Source: DATFCK01 sp963728975
GTDB lineage: Bacteria; Verrucomicrobiota; Verrucomicrobiia; Chthoniobacterales; UBA10450
NCBI GenBank assembly: GCA_963728975.1
Contig: CAVSMF010000002.1
Location: forward strand, 372,001 to 436,000
Length of the DNA stretch: 64,000 nucleotides
Reading direction: 5' to 3'
The notes beneath the pieces were generated by a model. That model saw only the letters and a program-made list of their open reading frames with translations. It made no database searches and was not told where the DNA came from. The position numbers and the translations under genes were made by a program. Positions within the stretch are counted from its first letter, which is position 1. Each line of letters begins with the position of its first letter. This document shows, piece by piece, positions 1-8,600 of this stretch.

Positions 1-270
1 CCTCGAACAGAAAATAATGCGCCCCTTCAAATCGTAGATATCCCAACGACTTTGCTCACTTCATCTGAAGTGATCGCTCGGATCGATAGCTACTGGGGAG
101 CAGGGGACCGAGAATTCAAAGAGGCTTTGGCTCGCAGAGAAATCGCTGCTTTCGGTAGGCGAGTGCGTGGATTGATACAGGAAAAGCAACTGCGCTCAGG
201 GATGGTCAGTGTCATTGCGCTGGCTGAATTTAGAACCGCCAAATCTGAGGAAGAAAAGAGTGCCGTTTGA
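1..270 (+). CDS. Hypothetical protein, 5' end outside window
   Basis: The reading frame is open from the first base, so the gene very probably begins upstream of the window; an internal TTG at 52 would be an unconvincing start. The visible 89 residues are charged and probably helical, with an Arg/Glu-rich middle and a Lys/Glu-rich end. No family is recognised. It lies on the same strand as the small broken gene that follows and is probably part of the same accessory segment as the integrase. The frame itself is well supported by length and composition; the function is unknown. Confidence 0.5.
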   Translation, partial: PRTENNAPLQIVDIPTTLLTSSEVIARIDSYWGAGDREFKEALARREIAAFGRRVRGLIQEKQLRSGMVSVIALAEFRTAKSEEEKSAV

Positions 271-323
271 GCGATTGAAATAATTTCGAGCTGCTTTTAA
301 CGAAATAGAAAGGAGGAAAACAA

Positions 324-517
324 ATGCCACTAGGAAAACATCAGCGAAATGATGACGGCAGGTGGAGACGAGAAAGGGCCGATTCCAAAGTCGGGAATCT
401 GAAGAAAGAGTATCCGGCGCTGGAAGACATTAACGGCAACATGAAGCTAGCTACTTGAGAGAAAAACTTGGAGTCGACTCGCTCAGCCAAGCAATCAAGA
501 AGCTGGAGAAAAAGTAA
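324..517 (+). pseudogene. Small gene split by a frameshift
   Basis: A very good ribosome binding site (AGGAGG) precedes the ATG at 324, which opens a 44-residue frame ending at a TGA (456-458). From 455 the +1 frame continues as LREKLGVDSLSQAIKKLEKK and stops at 517. Read together across one missing base near 453-455, the product would be a 65-residue basic protein ending in a KLATLREKLG-type helix, a pattern I associate with short conserved bacterial proteins of unknown role. Either the gene is inactivated, or there is a base error, or only the short form is made. Confidence 0.45.
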
Positions 518-553
518 ATTGAAGGATCGGGAGCCAAAGCAAAAGGGCGGACA

Positions 554-1039
554 TCAGATTTCCCTTCCCATATCTTTGGCTTTCGACTTCGCCTGTTTGT
601 AATACTTCCTCATGGTATCGGGGCTTCGGTCGGTGTTGTCCATCTCCCATACGCCCATCTTGAGGACACTGTTGAGTCCAGCAATCTCTTCCTTCGTGGG
701 AACCATTTCCTTGCTTACGTCGGGAATCTCGTCAGCGAACTTCTTGTGGAAGCGACGGCAATGATCCAAATGGGCAACCAAACCGTTAAACTTCATCAAA
801 TTCGTTGAGAATCGCACTGTCCCTTTCGTGCTCCTCAAATCGAAAATGAGATTCTCATCGCCATCAAAACTAACCGGCCAAATTCCATCATGGCCGCTTG
901 CTCCACTTAGACTTCCCCGCAGCCATAGGTTTTCGGTTCGACGATAAAACTCGCTATACCGCTTGCCCAAAAGTCGGCCTTCGCTGCTGTCGTTAAGGGC
1001 TAAGTAGTCGCTAATTTTCGCCTCCCTAAGAGCCTCCAT
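554..1039 (-). CDS. Hypothetical protein (161 aa)
   Basis: A soluble protein of 161 residues with a Lys-rich C-terminus and no signal peptide or membrane segment. No family recognised. It is the last of three co-directional genes read from the integrase (integrase, 121-aa protein, this gene), with about 70 bases between it and its upstream neighbour, so it is likely cargo of the integrated element. Base composition is visibly more AT-rich than the core genes of the window, in keeping with recent acquisition. Confidence 0.5.
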   Translation of the reverse strand: MEALREAKISDYLALNDSSEGRLLGKRYSEFYRRTENLWLRGSLSGASGHDGIWPVSFDGDENLIFDLRSTKGTVRFSTNLMKFNGLVAHLDHCRRFHKKFADEIPDVSKEMVPTKEEIAGLNSVLKMGVWEMDNTDRSPDTMRKYYKQAKSKAKDMGREI

Positions 1040-1110
1040 GCCAAACTATGCAATTGATAGAGCAGATTCTGTACAGAAGGCCTAACAAGTGACCAGGCGA
1101 GAACCTTAAT

Positions 1111-1476
1111 TCACAAAATAACTACCTTGTAAAGTGAGCCTTCGTGGGAAGTCTTTAAGTGATTTACCGACACTTCTTTATTCTCAAATCCCATCTCTTT
1201 ACAACTCCCGAGAGAGTACCGGCGAACCTCAACGTTACCATCAGTCGTTGTCATCGAGGCATCACTGATTGATGCGTTAGGGGCGGCTAAAACAAGTAAT
1301 ACCCCGTGGTCATGATGTTTTACTTCAGCAGTAGCCTCTTGATCCTCCCTAGAAACCTGTCCAGTCTTCAAATCTTTCCTTTCGGTAACCGACTTAATGG
1401 AGATTTTCATGTTATGAATGTTGTCGCCACCCTCTATCCACCGGGGAAGTAGATCGTCCCCTTTTAATAGATTCAA
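1111..1476 (-). CDS. Hypothetical protein (121 aa)
   Basis: A soluble 121-residue protein whose start overlaps the integrase stop by four bases, a spacing that implies translational coupling. It has alternating hydrophobic stretches suggestive of a beta-rich fold and no recognisable motif. Its position directly after an integrase gene makes an element-borne accessory role possible, for example a recombination accessory factor, but nothing in the sequence shows that. Confidence 0.5.
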   Translation of the reverse strand: MNLLKGDDLLPRWIEGGDNIHNMKISIKSVTERKDLKTGQVSREDQEATAEVKHHDHGVLLVLAAPNASISDASMTTTDGNVEVRRYSLGSCKEMGFENKEVSVNHLKTSHEGSLYKVVIL

Positions 1477-2510
1477 GCTGCAATTCGAAGACCACTAACC
1501 TTCGATTTCAATTGCGATGGGATGACGTGCCCATAGACCCGGAGAGCCAATACCCCACCGTCTCTATGACCGAGCATTGGGGCCACTTCTCCCGCACTTA
1601 AACTAGAAGCAAAAGCAACCGAGGCAAAGGCGTGCCGAAGGGCGTGCGGATATGAAAGATCAAGACCCAAACCAACAGAATATTTCCGTAAAATCCGACG
1701 AGCCTTTTTGATTCGGCAGTCGCCCATTTGGAAAACCAAACCACGCTTTGGCTTGCCAGCGGCAATCCAGCGAGATTCAAGAAATGCGGCCGCTTCGGGA
1801 AGAAGGGGAATGGTGGCTGCCTCGCCGCCTTTCATGACCATGGTGTACTCGGGAACCGAAAGATCTATGTTTTCCCAGCAAACCAAGCGAGCACCGGTTA
1901 GGCGCACGCCGGTATAAGCAATGAAGCGGATGAATTGCCCAATCTCCTTGTGTTCGGCTTCACACATTTTGAGCAGGTCTGAGACAACCTGAGGTGGCGG
2001 AATCTTAACCCGACGAGAGGTGACCGATTTACGAGGAAGTTTGCCGCTCACTTCTACTTCTGAGAGCCATTTACGCTCCAGACAGTAATGGGTGAACGAA
2101 CGCAAGAACCAGCGAAGCTGATTCTGGGCGGCTTTACACCCTTCAGCGTCGAATTTGTTCCAGATCTCCACCGGGTGAAAATCCCTCCAGGTTTTGCAGA
2201 AGCGAAGGACGGTTCTCTTTCGAGTGCGAAGATTCAGCGAGGTCTTTGGACTCGCAAAAGCGCAATGTGCTTCATGCATTTCGAGAGCATCGACAAAGTC
2301 AGGCCTCGAAGAATTAGATGACTGAACAGGGGCACTCTGGACCAACGGAAGAACCAACCCGCCTCCAAGCCGAGCTTTCTTTAAAAGTTGTTTTGCTAAG
2401 GTTTTGTCCGCAGTCCGAAGCGACTGCTTGACCTGCTTTCCGTTAACCCGGGAGAGCGTGTAATACGTCCCGTTTTGATGCTTAAATAAATTTCTGGCGA
2501 TTCGTTTCAT
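1473..2510 (-). CDS. Tyrosine recombinase / integrase
   Basis: Site-specific recombinase of the phage-integrase (XerC/D-like) family, which cuts and rejoins DNA at an att site through a tyrosine nucleophile. The N-terminal third is a basic arm-binding/core-binding region. The catalytic half shows the first Arg in AYTGVRLTGARL, the HxxR box in HALRHAFASV, the LGH box in MLGHRDGG, and the nucleophile in RVYGHV. At 345 residues it is a normal length. The gene starts about 130 bases from the 3' end of a tRNA-Arg gene, the classic place for an integrase beside its attachment site. The ATG at 2510 lies in MKRIARNLFKHQNG, typical of this family. Confidence 0.9.
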   Translation of the reverse strand: MKRIARNLFKHQNGTYYTLSRVNGKQVKQSLRTADKTLAKQLLKKARLGGGLVLPLVQSAPVQSSNSSRPDFVDALEMHEAHCAFASPKTSLNLRTRKRTVLRFCKTWRDFHPVEIWNKFDAEGCKAAQNQLRWFLRSFTHYCLERKWLSEVEVSGKLPRKSVTSRRVKIPPPQVVSDLLKMCEAEHKEIGQFIRFIAYTGVRLTGARLVCWENIDLSVPEYTMVMKGGEAATIPLLPEAAAFLESRWIAAGKPKRGLVFQMGDCRIKKARRILRKYSVGLGLDLSYPHALRHAFASVAFASSLSAGEVAPMLGHRDGGVLALRVYGHVIPSQLKSKVSGLRIAA

Positions 2511-2641
2511 ACATAGCTTCTGCGTTCAGAAGCGGAGGGACCAAGTACAAACTGCAAAAAAGTTGCCAAAAAGTGGCCACCCAGCCATTTCCAGCCGGTC
2601 AAAAGGCCGGCGGCGTCTCGTTTTACGAGGGGCCACGAAAG

Positions 2642-2715
2642 CGCGCCCGTGAAGATTCGAACTTCAAACCTTCTGATCCGTAGTCAGATGCTCTATCCAG
2701 TTGAGCTACGGGCGC
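2642..2715 (-). tRNA. tRNA-Arg (anticodon ACG)
   Basis: On the minus strand the sequence folds as a complete cloverleaf: a 7-bp acceptor stem (GCGCCCG with CGGGCGC), D arm with GCTC/GAGC, anticodon stem TCTGA/TCAGA enclosing the loop CTACGGA, a 5-base variable region and a T arm of TGAAG/CTTCA around TTCGAAT. The central triplet of the anticodon loop is ACG, read as inosine-CG, which decodes CGU/CGC/CGA as arginine. CCA is not encoded. The 5' half (acceptor through the anticodon loop) is repeated twice more on the higher-coordinate side, and an integrase lies on the 3' side, so this is the likely attachment site of the island. Confidence 0.95.
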
Positions 2716-2754
2716 TGCGGAAGAGAGAGATATTTGCCGAGGAAGAGCGGCCGG

Positions 2755-3059
2755 TCAAATCGAGAACCGGCACAAAACGGAACCGGCTTTGAGCCGCATG
2801 CTGCGGAAGCGGATCCAAAACCGGAAGCGATTGTATTCTTCGTGAGATCCAATCCAGAACCAGGCGATAACGTCGGCTTCACGTAAACCAGTGGCGCGAT
2901 AATGGTTTCCAATTCGAATGATGCAAATCCCATTCCGTCGCTCCTCGAACCCCAGGGATCCCGTTTCCAAAGCGCATATTTTTCCCGCGCCAGTTTTTGA
3001 ACTGGCGGCGGCAGTATATCAAAAGATTTCCAGAAGCGGCGCTGCGTCCGCCCGGTCAC
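2755..3059 (-). pseudogene. RelE/HigB-like toxin, frameshifted
   Basis: The start overlaps the antitoxin stop by four bases. The first frame reads TGRTQRRFWKSFDILPPPVQ and on through REKYALWKRDPW, the N-terminal half of RelE/ParE-type toxins. The C-terminal half is in another frame: IRIGNHYRATGLREADV followed by FWIGSHEEYNRF, the well-known end of these toxins. The switch falls around 2950-2960, where a few codons between DPW and GFEERRNG also seem lost. As written the toxin cannot be made whole, so the module is probably dead unless there is a base error. Confidence 0.65.
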
Positions 3060-3256
3060 GGGAGATCCTCAAGCCGACCGCTTCGAATATCGTCACTGAC
3101 TTCGTTTAGCAATGGTCGAAGCCTCCCTGCATGATCGAAGTCGGCATCAATCTCGCGATCCCACGCGGCATCTTCACGTTGTCGAATAAAGGCTGCCAGT
3201 TCGGCCAGTTCAGCCGGGGACAATGTATCTACAGCAGATTTGATCTCGGCCAAGCT
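3056..3256 (-). CDS. Addiction-module antitoxin (toxin partner broken)
   Basis: A 66-residue acidic protein starting MSLAEIKSAVDTLSPAEL and ending DDIRSGRLEDLP, a pattern seen in small antitoxins that precede RelE/HigB-like toxins. The ATG at 3256 fits the family start better than the longer frame from 3322, whose extra residues look non-coding. It would neutralise the toxin encoded immediately downstream and probably repress the pair. The toxin gene is frameshifted, leaving this as a possible orphan antitoxin, a frequent remnant of decaying modules. Confidence 0.6.
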   Translation of the reverse strand, partial: SLAEIKSAVDTLSPAELAELAAFIRQREDAAWDREIDADFDHAGRLRPLLNEVSDDIRSGRLEDLP

Positions 3257-3322
3257 CATGCCTAAACATAACCAATCGTAAGGATAACCGCAATCTGTCG
3301 ATCCAAGGCGGATTTGATCCAT

Positions 3323-3472
3323 TTTTCTGGCAAATAGCCTTTAAAAGGCGAACCGATTGCGTCCTTGGAGGGGGCTCCCCCGGATGCGACCGGTGCAGGT
3401 TGGAATTGAAGTGCTCCCCAAGCGGCTTTTCAGATCCGTAGCAACTGCTCGTCGTCGAGGGAATCGCGCGCT
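3323..3472. other. Gap between antitoxin and second tRNA fragment
   Basis: No gene is seen. A GC-rich hairpin, GGGGGCTCCCCC, lies near 3370-3381. It could be a remnant of a repeat or a transcription stop. Confidence 0.3.
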
Positions 3473-3511
3473 TCCGTAGTCAGATGCTCTATCCAGTTGA
3501 GCTACGGGCGC
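3473..3511 (-). repeat. tRNA-Arg 5'-half duplicate (att-like), copy 2
   Basis: Thirty-nine bases identical to 2677-2715, the 5' part of tRNA-Arg from the acceptor strand through CTACGGA of the anticodon loop. The 3' half of a tRNA is not present here. It marks the far border of the segment that holds the first, broken toxin-antitoxin module. Confidence 0.85.
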
Positions 3512-3719
3512 TGAGAAAGAGGGTCTAATTTGAAGAGAAACGCCAGACCGTCAACCGGGGCCAATGTGAGACGTGGATCAACAATGCTGGAAGAAGCGGA
3601 CGGTAAGCCCAAGCCGCGGACCAATGGTCGAGGCGTTCGCGCGCGCATCAGGGGAGCGAGTTTCTCGTTAGTGTGACTGATCATGGAATCGTCTAGTAAT
3701 ACGTTGCGTCGCATCGAGT

Positions 3720-3733
3720 GATACTTTAGTATC
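3720..3733. promoter_or_regulatory. Palindromic operator before phd-parE
   Basis: GATACTTTAGTATC is a perfect 6-bp inverted repeat around TT, ending seven bases before the antitoxin start. Phd-type antitoxins bind such palindromes to repress their own operon. The site is seen; the binding is inferred. Confidence 0.45.
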
Positions 3734-3739
3734 AGATTT

Positions 3740-3997
3740 ATGCGAACGGAGCTTGTGACAAGCCTCAAACGCCGGGCAACTGAGATTCTTGCTGAATTGG
3801 CGGCCAAACGGCATCCGGTGCTTATCACCCAGCACGGCCGGCCGGCTGCATATTTAGTTGATGTTGGCACCTATGAGAATACCCTGCATCGACTCGCGAT
3901 ACTCGAAGGCATTGCCCGCGGCGAACGGGCAGTGGAGGAAGGACGTGTGATCAGTCACGCCCAAGCAAAGAAGCGAATGGCTCGATGGCTGCGCTGA
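3740..3997 (+). CDS. Phd/YefM-family antitoxin
   Basis: An 85-residue antitoxin of a type II toxin-antitoxin module. The N-terminal half follows the Phd/YefM pattern (LKRRATEILAEL, then PVLITQHGRPAAYLVDV), a fold that binds operator DNA as a dimer. The C-terminal tail, rich in Glu and Arg, is the usual toxin-wrapping segment. It overlaps the toxin gene by 13 bases, so the two are co-translated. A small palindrome just upstream is a likely autoregulatory site. The module sits between two duplicated tRNA-Arg fragments, which suggests it came in as a cassette. Confidence 0.85.
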   Translation: MRTELVTSLKRRATEILAELAAKRHPVLITQHGRPAAYLVDVGTYENTLHRLAILEGIARGERAVEEGRVISHAQAKKRMARWLR

Positions 3998-4299
3998 TCT
4001 GGACCGAGCCTGCGGTTCAAGATCTCGATGCCATTGCTGATTACATAGCGCTAGATAAACCGGGCGCGGCGCGCCGGCTTGTCGCACGCGTATTCCAACA
4101 TGTTGAACAGCTCGCCGCGCAACCCGAGAGCGGCTCGATTCCACCAGAACTCCGACGCTCGTCCAGGCGTTACCGTCAGATTGTGGAACCGCCCTGTAGG
4201 ATTTTTTATCGCTACGATCGACGCAGCAAGCAGGTGTCTATTCTTCACTTCATGCGCGGCGAGATGCGTTTGCAAAAGAGGCAACTCCGCCGACCCTGA
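3985..4299 (+). CDS. ParE/RelE-family toxin
   Basis: A 104-residue toxin of the RelE/ParE superfamily. The start, ALIWTEPAVQDLDAIADYI, is characteristic (helix hairpin before the beta sheet). RRYRQIVEPPCRIFYRYD followed by VSILHFMRGE matches the C-terminal strands that carry the basic active surface. Family members either cleave ribosome-bound mRNA (RelE) or poison gyrase (ParE); the sequence alone does not decide which. It lies directly downstream of and overlapping its Phd-type antitoxin. The frame is complete, so the module looks functional, unlike the neighbouring one. Confidence 0.85.
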   Translation: MAALIWTEPAVQDLDAIADYIALDKPGAARRLVARVFQHVEQLAAQPESGSIPPELRRSSRRYRQIVEPPCRIFYRYDRRSKQVSILHFMRGEMRLQKRQLRRP

Positions 4300-4422
4300 T
4301 CACTTTAAGGTGACGGTCTTGCAACGGTTTGATCTGACGATAGATAATGCTGATTTCACTACGGAGTCCGGGCTGTTCAGTCGATTCCGTAGCGAAGCGC
4401 GTGGCAACGGGTCGCCGTCGAG

Positions 4423-4461
4423 TCCGTAGTGAGATGCTCTATCCAGTTGAGCTACGGGCGC
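4423..4461 (-). repeat. tRNA-Arg 5'-half duplicate (att-like), copy 3
   Basis: The same 39 bases as at 2677-2715 with one difference (G for C at 4431, which would break the anticodon stem). It closes the segment holding the intact phd-parE module and is the outermost border of the tRNA-fragment array. Confidence 0.85.
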
Positions 4462-4559
4462 CCCGAGCGTCCTAATTTGCGGAGGAAGATCAGGGCGTCA
4501 GGGGAAGTTGAGAGTCCCGGGTTGCGGGTTGAGGGGTAAAGCGGAAGGCGAAGAAATGA

Positions 4560-4616
4560 TGGGGCAAGTTTTCAACTTGCCAGTGGAGTTGGATCGCAAG
4601 TTAAAAACTTGCGCCA
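4560..4616. repeat. Inverted pair of CAAGTT palindromes
   Basis: TGGGGCAAGTTTTCAACTTGCC at the left end and its near inverse CGCAAGTTAAAAACTTGCGCCA at the right end, each itself a hairpin, 57 bases overall. The layout is that of a REPIN-like pair; no coding frame is involved. Confidence 0.55.
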
Positions 4617-4640
4617 CATTTTCGGGCGTTGCAGCGTTTC

Positions 4641-4662
4641 GACGGTCATAGACCGCCGCTAC
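4641..4662 (-). repeat. GTAG-headed REP-like palindrome at the LysR stop
   Basis: On the minus strand: GTAG followed by CGGCGGTCTATGACCGTC, a head plus imperfect hairpin. The TAG of the head is the stop codon of the LysR gene, so the element forms the end of the gene. Close relatives are at 21356-21377 and, with other stem sequences, at 5878-5900, 17699-17721, 33678-33700, 36181-36203 and 37651-37674. Confidence 0.6.
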
Positions 4663-5537
4663 AGGCGCCGTTTCAGGGTGCGGGCTTCGATTTCGAGTTC
4701 GGCCAAAAACTGCCGGGCGATAGGCGATAAATTTCCCGCCCAGGCTGCCCCAATGGTGATGGTAGGGAACTGAGGCAAGGGAATGACGCGCAGTCCGGCC
4801 GCCACTTTGAAATCGGGGGTGGCCACGGTCGCGCCGATTCCGTAGCCGTTTTGGACGTAGCACTCAATCAATCGGGTGGAGTTGACTTCAATTCCCGGAA
4901 ACCATTCTACTCCAAGCCGATCCAATCCCGCCTGAAAGCGGGCCTGAACCACATCGCCCCGCGGAAAGGTAATCAATGTTTCCTCAATTTTGTCGCGTTT
5001 CCACAACTGGGGCGCGGAAGTGATCCGTTGTTTTTTTGCGACAAGCAGAACGAGAGGGAGATCGATCAAAGCCCGCGACGCAGGCCCGTTCCGGGTTTTC
5101 GAATCGGTTACGCTGATGGCAACGTCGATTTCGCCCGCATCCAGCAGCCGTTCGGAATCGGTGCGGGCAGCTTCGTGAAGTTGGAGCCGGAAAGCCGGAA
5201 ACGCCTTTCGCACGCGCCGGAGCAGGTCGGGAACATAATCGTGCAGGACGATGGAGGGCGCGGCGATGCGAAGTTGGGGTGAGCCGCCTCGGATCCGATC
5301 GCCAATCTTTTCGACGCCGGTGAAGAAGGGCTCGACGAACTCGAACAAATCCGCGCCTGGGGGGAGAAGAGCGAACGGGCGTCGATTAAACAGTTTGGTG
5401 CCGAGCGCTTCTTCGAGCCGGGCAATCTGGCCGCTCACGGCAGGCTGCTGGATGCCATAGGGAATTTTTCGGACGGCGGCGGCAATCCCGCCATAGCGAG
5501 CCACATAATAGAAGAGCTCGAGGTGATGAATATTCAT
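4659..5537 (-). CDS. LysR-family transcriptional regulator
   Basis: A 292-residue LysR-type regulator. Residues 1-60 form the winged helix-turn-helix (MNIHHLELFYYVARYGG, then QPAVSGQIARLEEALGTKLF), and the rest is the periplasmic-binding-like effector domain (LRIAAPSIVLHDYVPDLLR onward). Length is normal. It is divergent from the DUF2339 gene, about 110 bases away, so that gene is a candidate target, though nothing proves it. The effector is unknown. The stop codon is supplied by a REP-like palindrome. Confidence 0.9.
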   Translation of the reverse strand: MNIHHLELFYYVARYGGIAAAVRKIPYGIQQPAVSGQIARLEEALGTKLFNRRPFALLPPGADLFEFVEPFFTGVEKIGDRIRGGSPQLRIAAPSIVLHDYVPDLLRRVRKAFPAFRLQLHEAARTDSERLLDAGEIDVAISVTDSKTRNGPASRALIDLPLVLLVAKKQRITSAPQLWKRDKIEETLITFPRGDVVQARFQAGLDRLGVEWFPGIEVNSTRLIECYVQNGYGIGATVATPDFKVAAGLRVIPLPQFPTITIGAAWAGNLSPIARQFLAELEIEARTLKRRL

Positions 5538-5646
5538 TGATCGAATAAATCGATGGTAACGTAAAAATTTATCAATTCACGCAACCGGCCGAAACCGTGC
5601 ATGCTGCCGATCAGCTTACAGGCGCAAACCCTCTATTACTACATCT

Positions 5647-8600
5647 ATGGAAGCGATCGTTTTCCTCATTCTACTCGCAACTCTCATCTGTCTCGTTCTA
5701 CCCTTGGTGGCAATCGCGAGAGCGTCCGCCGCCAGCCGCGTGGCCGACCAATTCGCAAGCCGGTTGCGCGACGTGGAAGCGCAGCTTCGGGATTTGCGCA
5801 AGGCGAAGCGCGAGGCGGTTGGGGCCGAGGCGCCCATCACCGGATCAATAGTTGCGCCCGTCATGGGATCAACAGTTGCGGCCGACATGGCCGCCTCTAC
5901 CCCGCCACCGTTGCCGGCGGAAATCGGGCTGAAACCGAAGCCGGCCGAGAATGCCGCGGTCTTGCCAAAATTGGCGCCGCAGCCGAGTCCGGGTCCGGGT
6001 CCGAAATCTCAGCCGGCGGTCTCTCTGCCATCGATCGATTGGGAAAGGTTCATGGGGGCGAAGCTGTTCGCCTGGATTGGGGGGCTGGCGTTGTTTTTGG
6101 GGGTCGGCTTTTTCGTGAAGTATTCGTTCGAACACAATCTTATTCCGCCGGCAGTCCGCGTGGCCATTGGGTTTGCGGTGGGGCTCGGCCTCGTCGTTGG
6201 GGGCGTCGCGCTTAAACGCAAAGAAAACGCCGTAACCGCTCAGACGCTTTGCGCGACCGGAATTCTTATTCTCTATGCGGTTACGTTTGCCTGTCGTTCC
6301 TATTACCACTTCGCTTTTTTCGGGCAGATCCCGACCCTGCTTCTGATGACCCTGATCACGGTGGTCGCGTTCCTTCTGGCAGTGCGGCTGGACGCCATCG
6401 TGGTCGCGATCCTTGGGATGGCCGGCGGTTTCCTGACGCCGATCCTGCTCTCCACCGGTCACGACAATCCGTTTGGTCTCTTTGGTTACATCGCGTTGCT
6501 CGACATCGGTTTGTTAACCGTCTCGCGCCGAAAGCAGTGGGAAGCGCTCCCGATTCTAGGAGCTACAGGCACTATCCTGATGCAAATCGGTTGGTTAGCG
6601 CAGTTCTTCGTCCGGGAACAATATTTTTCCGGGAACAAAATCCTGGTACCGATGGCAGTTTTTCTGGGGTTCGAACTGTTGTTTTGCTTCGCGGCAGCGT
6701 GGGGTAAGCGTGGATCGAAACTCGAGAACGTGCTTTCCGCCGCGGCGCTGGCCATCGGCGGATTCGCCTTGGCCTCGGCATTTTATTTTCTGTCGTTCAC
6801 CTCTTTAGGCCAGCGGCCGTTACTGCTTATCAGTTACGGATTTCTGGTCGACCTCGGGTTGCTCTCGATTGTTTTCCTGAAAGAGAAATTCGCTCCGGCC
6901 GGGGCGTTGATTGGTTTGGTGCTATTTCTCTTCCTCGGCCTTTGGACCGCTCAATATCTCACCACCAGCAATCTCTATGTCGCGCTCGGCGCTTATTTTG
7001 TGTTTGCGGTCCTGCACTCGGCAGCCCCGGTGATAATGCGGCAGATCCGACAGATCGAGGTCCCGCTCTGGAGCCATATGTTTCCAGCGCTCGCCCTGGT
7101 CCTGGTATTGATACCGATTTTTCGGCTGGCCCAGGCATCGTTTCTGATCTGGCCCCTGGTCTTGTGCGTGGATGTGGTGGCCGTTTTGCTCGCCGCGTTT
7201 ACGGCCACGCTCATCCCGGTCCTGATCGTCCTGTTGCTGACCTTTGTGGTCATCGGCGGATGGATGTTCCGGCTTCCAAGCGAGCTTACCGGTTTGCCCT
7301 CGTCTCTCCTGCTGCTCGGTGGGTTCGCCGTTTTCTTTATGATCGCGGCGAGCTGGGGATGGCGCCAACTTTCTCGCGCTACCGGCCTTTCGATCCCAAA
7401 GGCCGGAAAATTATTCGGGACTTTCGACGATCCCGCCAATCTGGCGATCCAACTCCCGGCCTTATCCGCCATCCTGCCATTTCTTTTGCTGATCATGGTA
7501 ACGCTTCGTTTGCCGCTAACGAGTCCGTCGTTGGTGTTTGGTTTGGGGTTGGTGCTGATCGTTCTTCTACTGGGAATGACGAGATTTTTTTCCCTGGAGT
7601 TGCTGCCGGCAGTGGGCCTGGTCTGCGTGCTGGCCCTCGAGTACACCTGGCATTTGGGCCATTTCCGACCGAATCACGCGCTGACGCCGCTCCTCTGGTA
7701 TCTTGGATTTGCAGCGGTATTCACTCTTTTTCCGTTCGTATTCAGCCGGCAATTTGTGAGCAAGACGCTGATCTGGGCGATTTCGGCCGTGGCTGCTCCG
7801 TTGCACTTTTTCCTGGTGTATCAGCTCATCCGCACGGCTTATCCTAACGACATACTCGGGCTTGTGCCGGCGATATTCGCGATTCCATCCCTGCTCGGAT
7901 TGATTTTTCTGCTCAAACGCGCACCGGCAAAAACGTCGGTGCGGACCGCGCAGCTGGCTCTTTTTGGCGGGGCAAGCCTGTTTTTCATTACATTGATTTT
8001 TCCAATCCAGTTCGAAAGGCAATGGATCACTCTGGGGTGGGCGCTGGAAGGCGCGGCATTGTGCTGGTTGTTTCAACGAGTGGCGCACCCCGGTTTGCGG
8101 CTGGCCGGCATCGGGCTTTTGCTGGTCGCGTTTGCCCGTCTCGCGTTAAATCCGGCGGTCCTCAGTTATCATGCGCATTCGGCCACTCCGATCGTCAACT
8201 GGTACTTGTACACCTACGGGATCACCACAATCTGCCTGTTTGCCACGGCGCGTTTCCTGGCTCCTCCGCGGAATATGATTCTCGGTCATAACGCGCTTCC
8301 GCTCCTTTACGCGCTGGGAACGATTCTCGCCTTTCTCCTCTTAAACATCGAGATCGCCGATTTCTTCAGCCGGCCCGGCTCGCACGCGTTAACGTTTCAG
8401 TTCACCGGAAATTTCGCACGGGACATGAGCTATAGCATCGCCTGGTCCGGGTTTGCTCTGTTGTTGCTGGTGATCGGGATTCACAAAGGAATAAAGGCGG
8501 TGCGCTACGCGAGCATCGGATTGTTAGGGGCCACGATCCTCAAGCTTTTCTTTCATGATTTATCTCAGCTTGAACAGCTTTACCGGATTGGCGCCTTCAT

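Noticed and set aside
1..4461. Prophage or large integrative element
   Set aside because: There is an integrase and tRNA target but no phage structural, replication or conjugation genes within view; the other border may lie outside the window.
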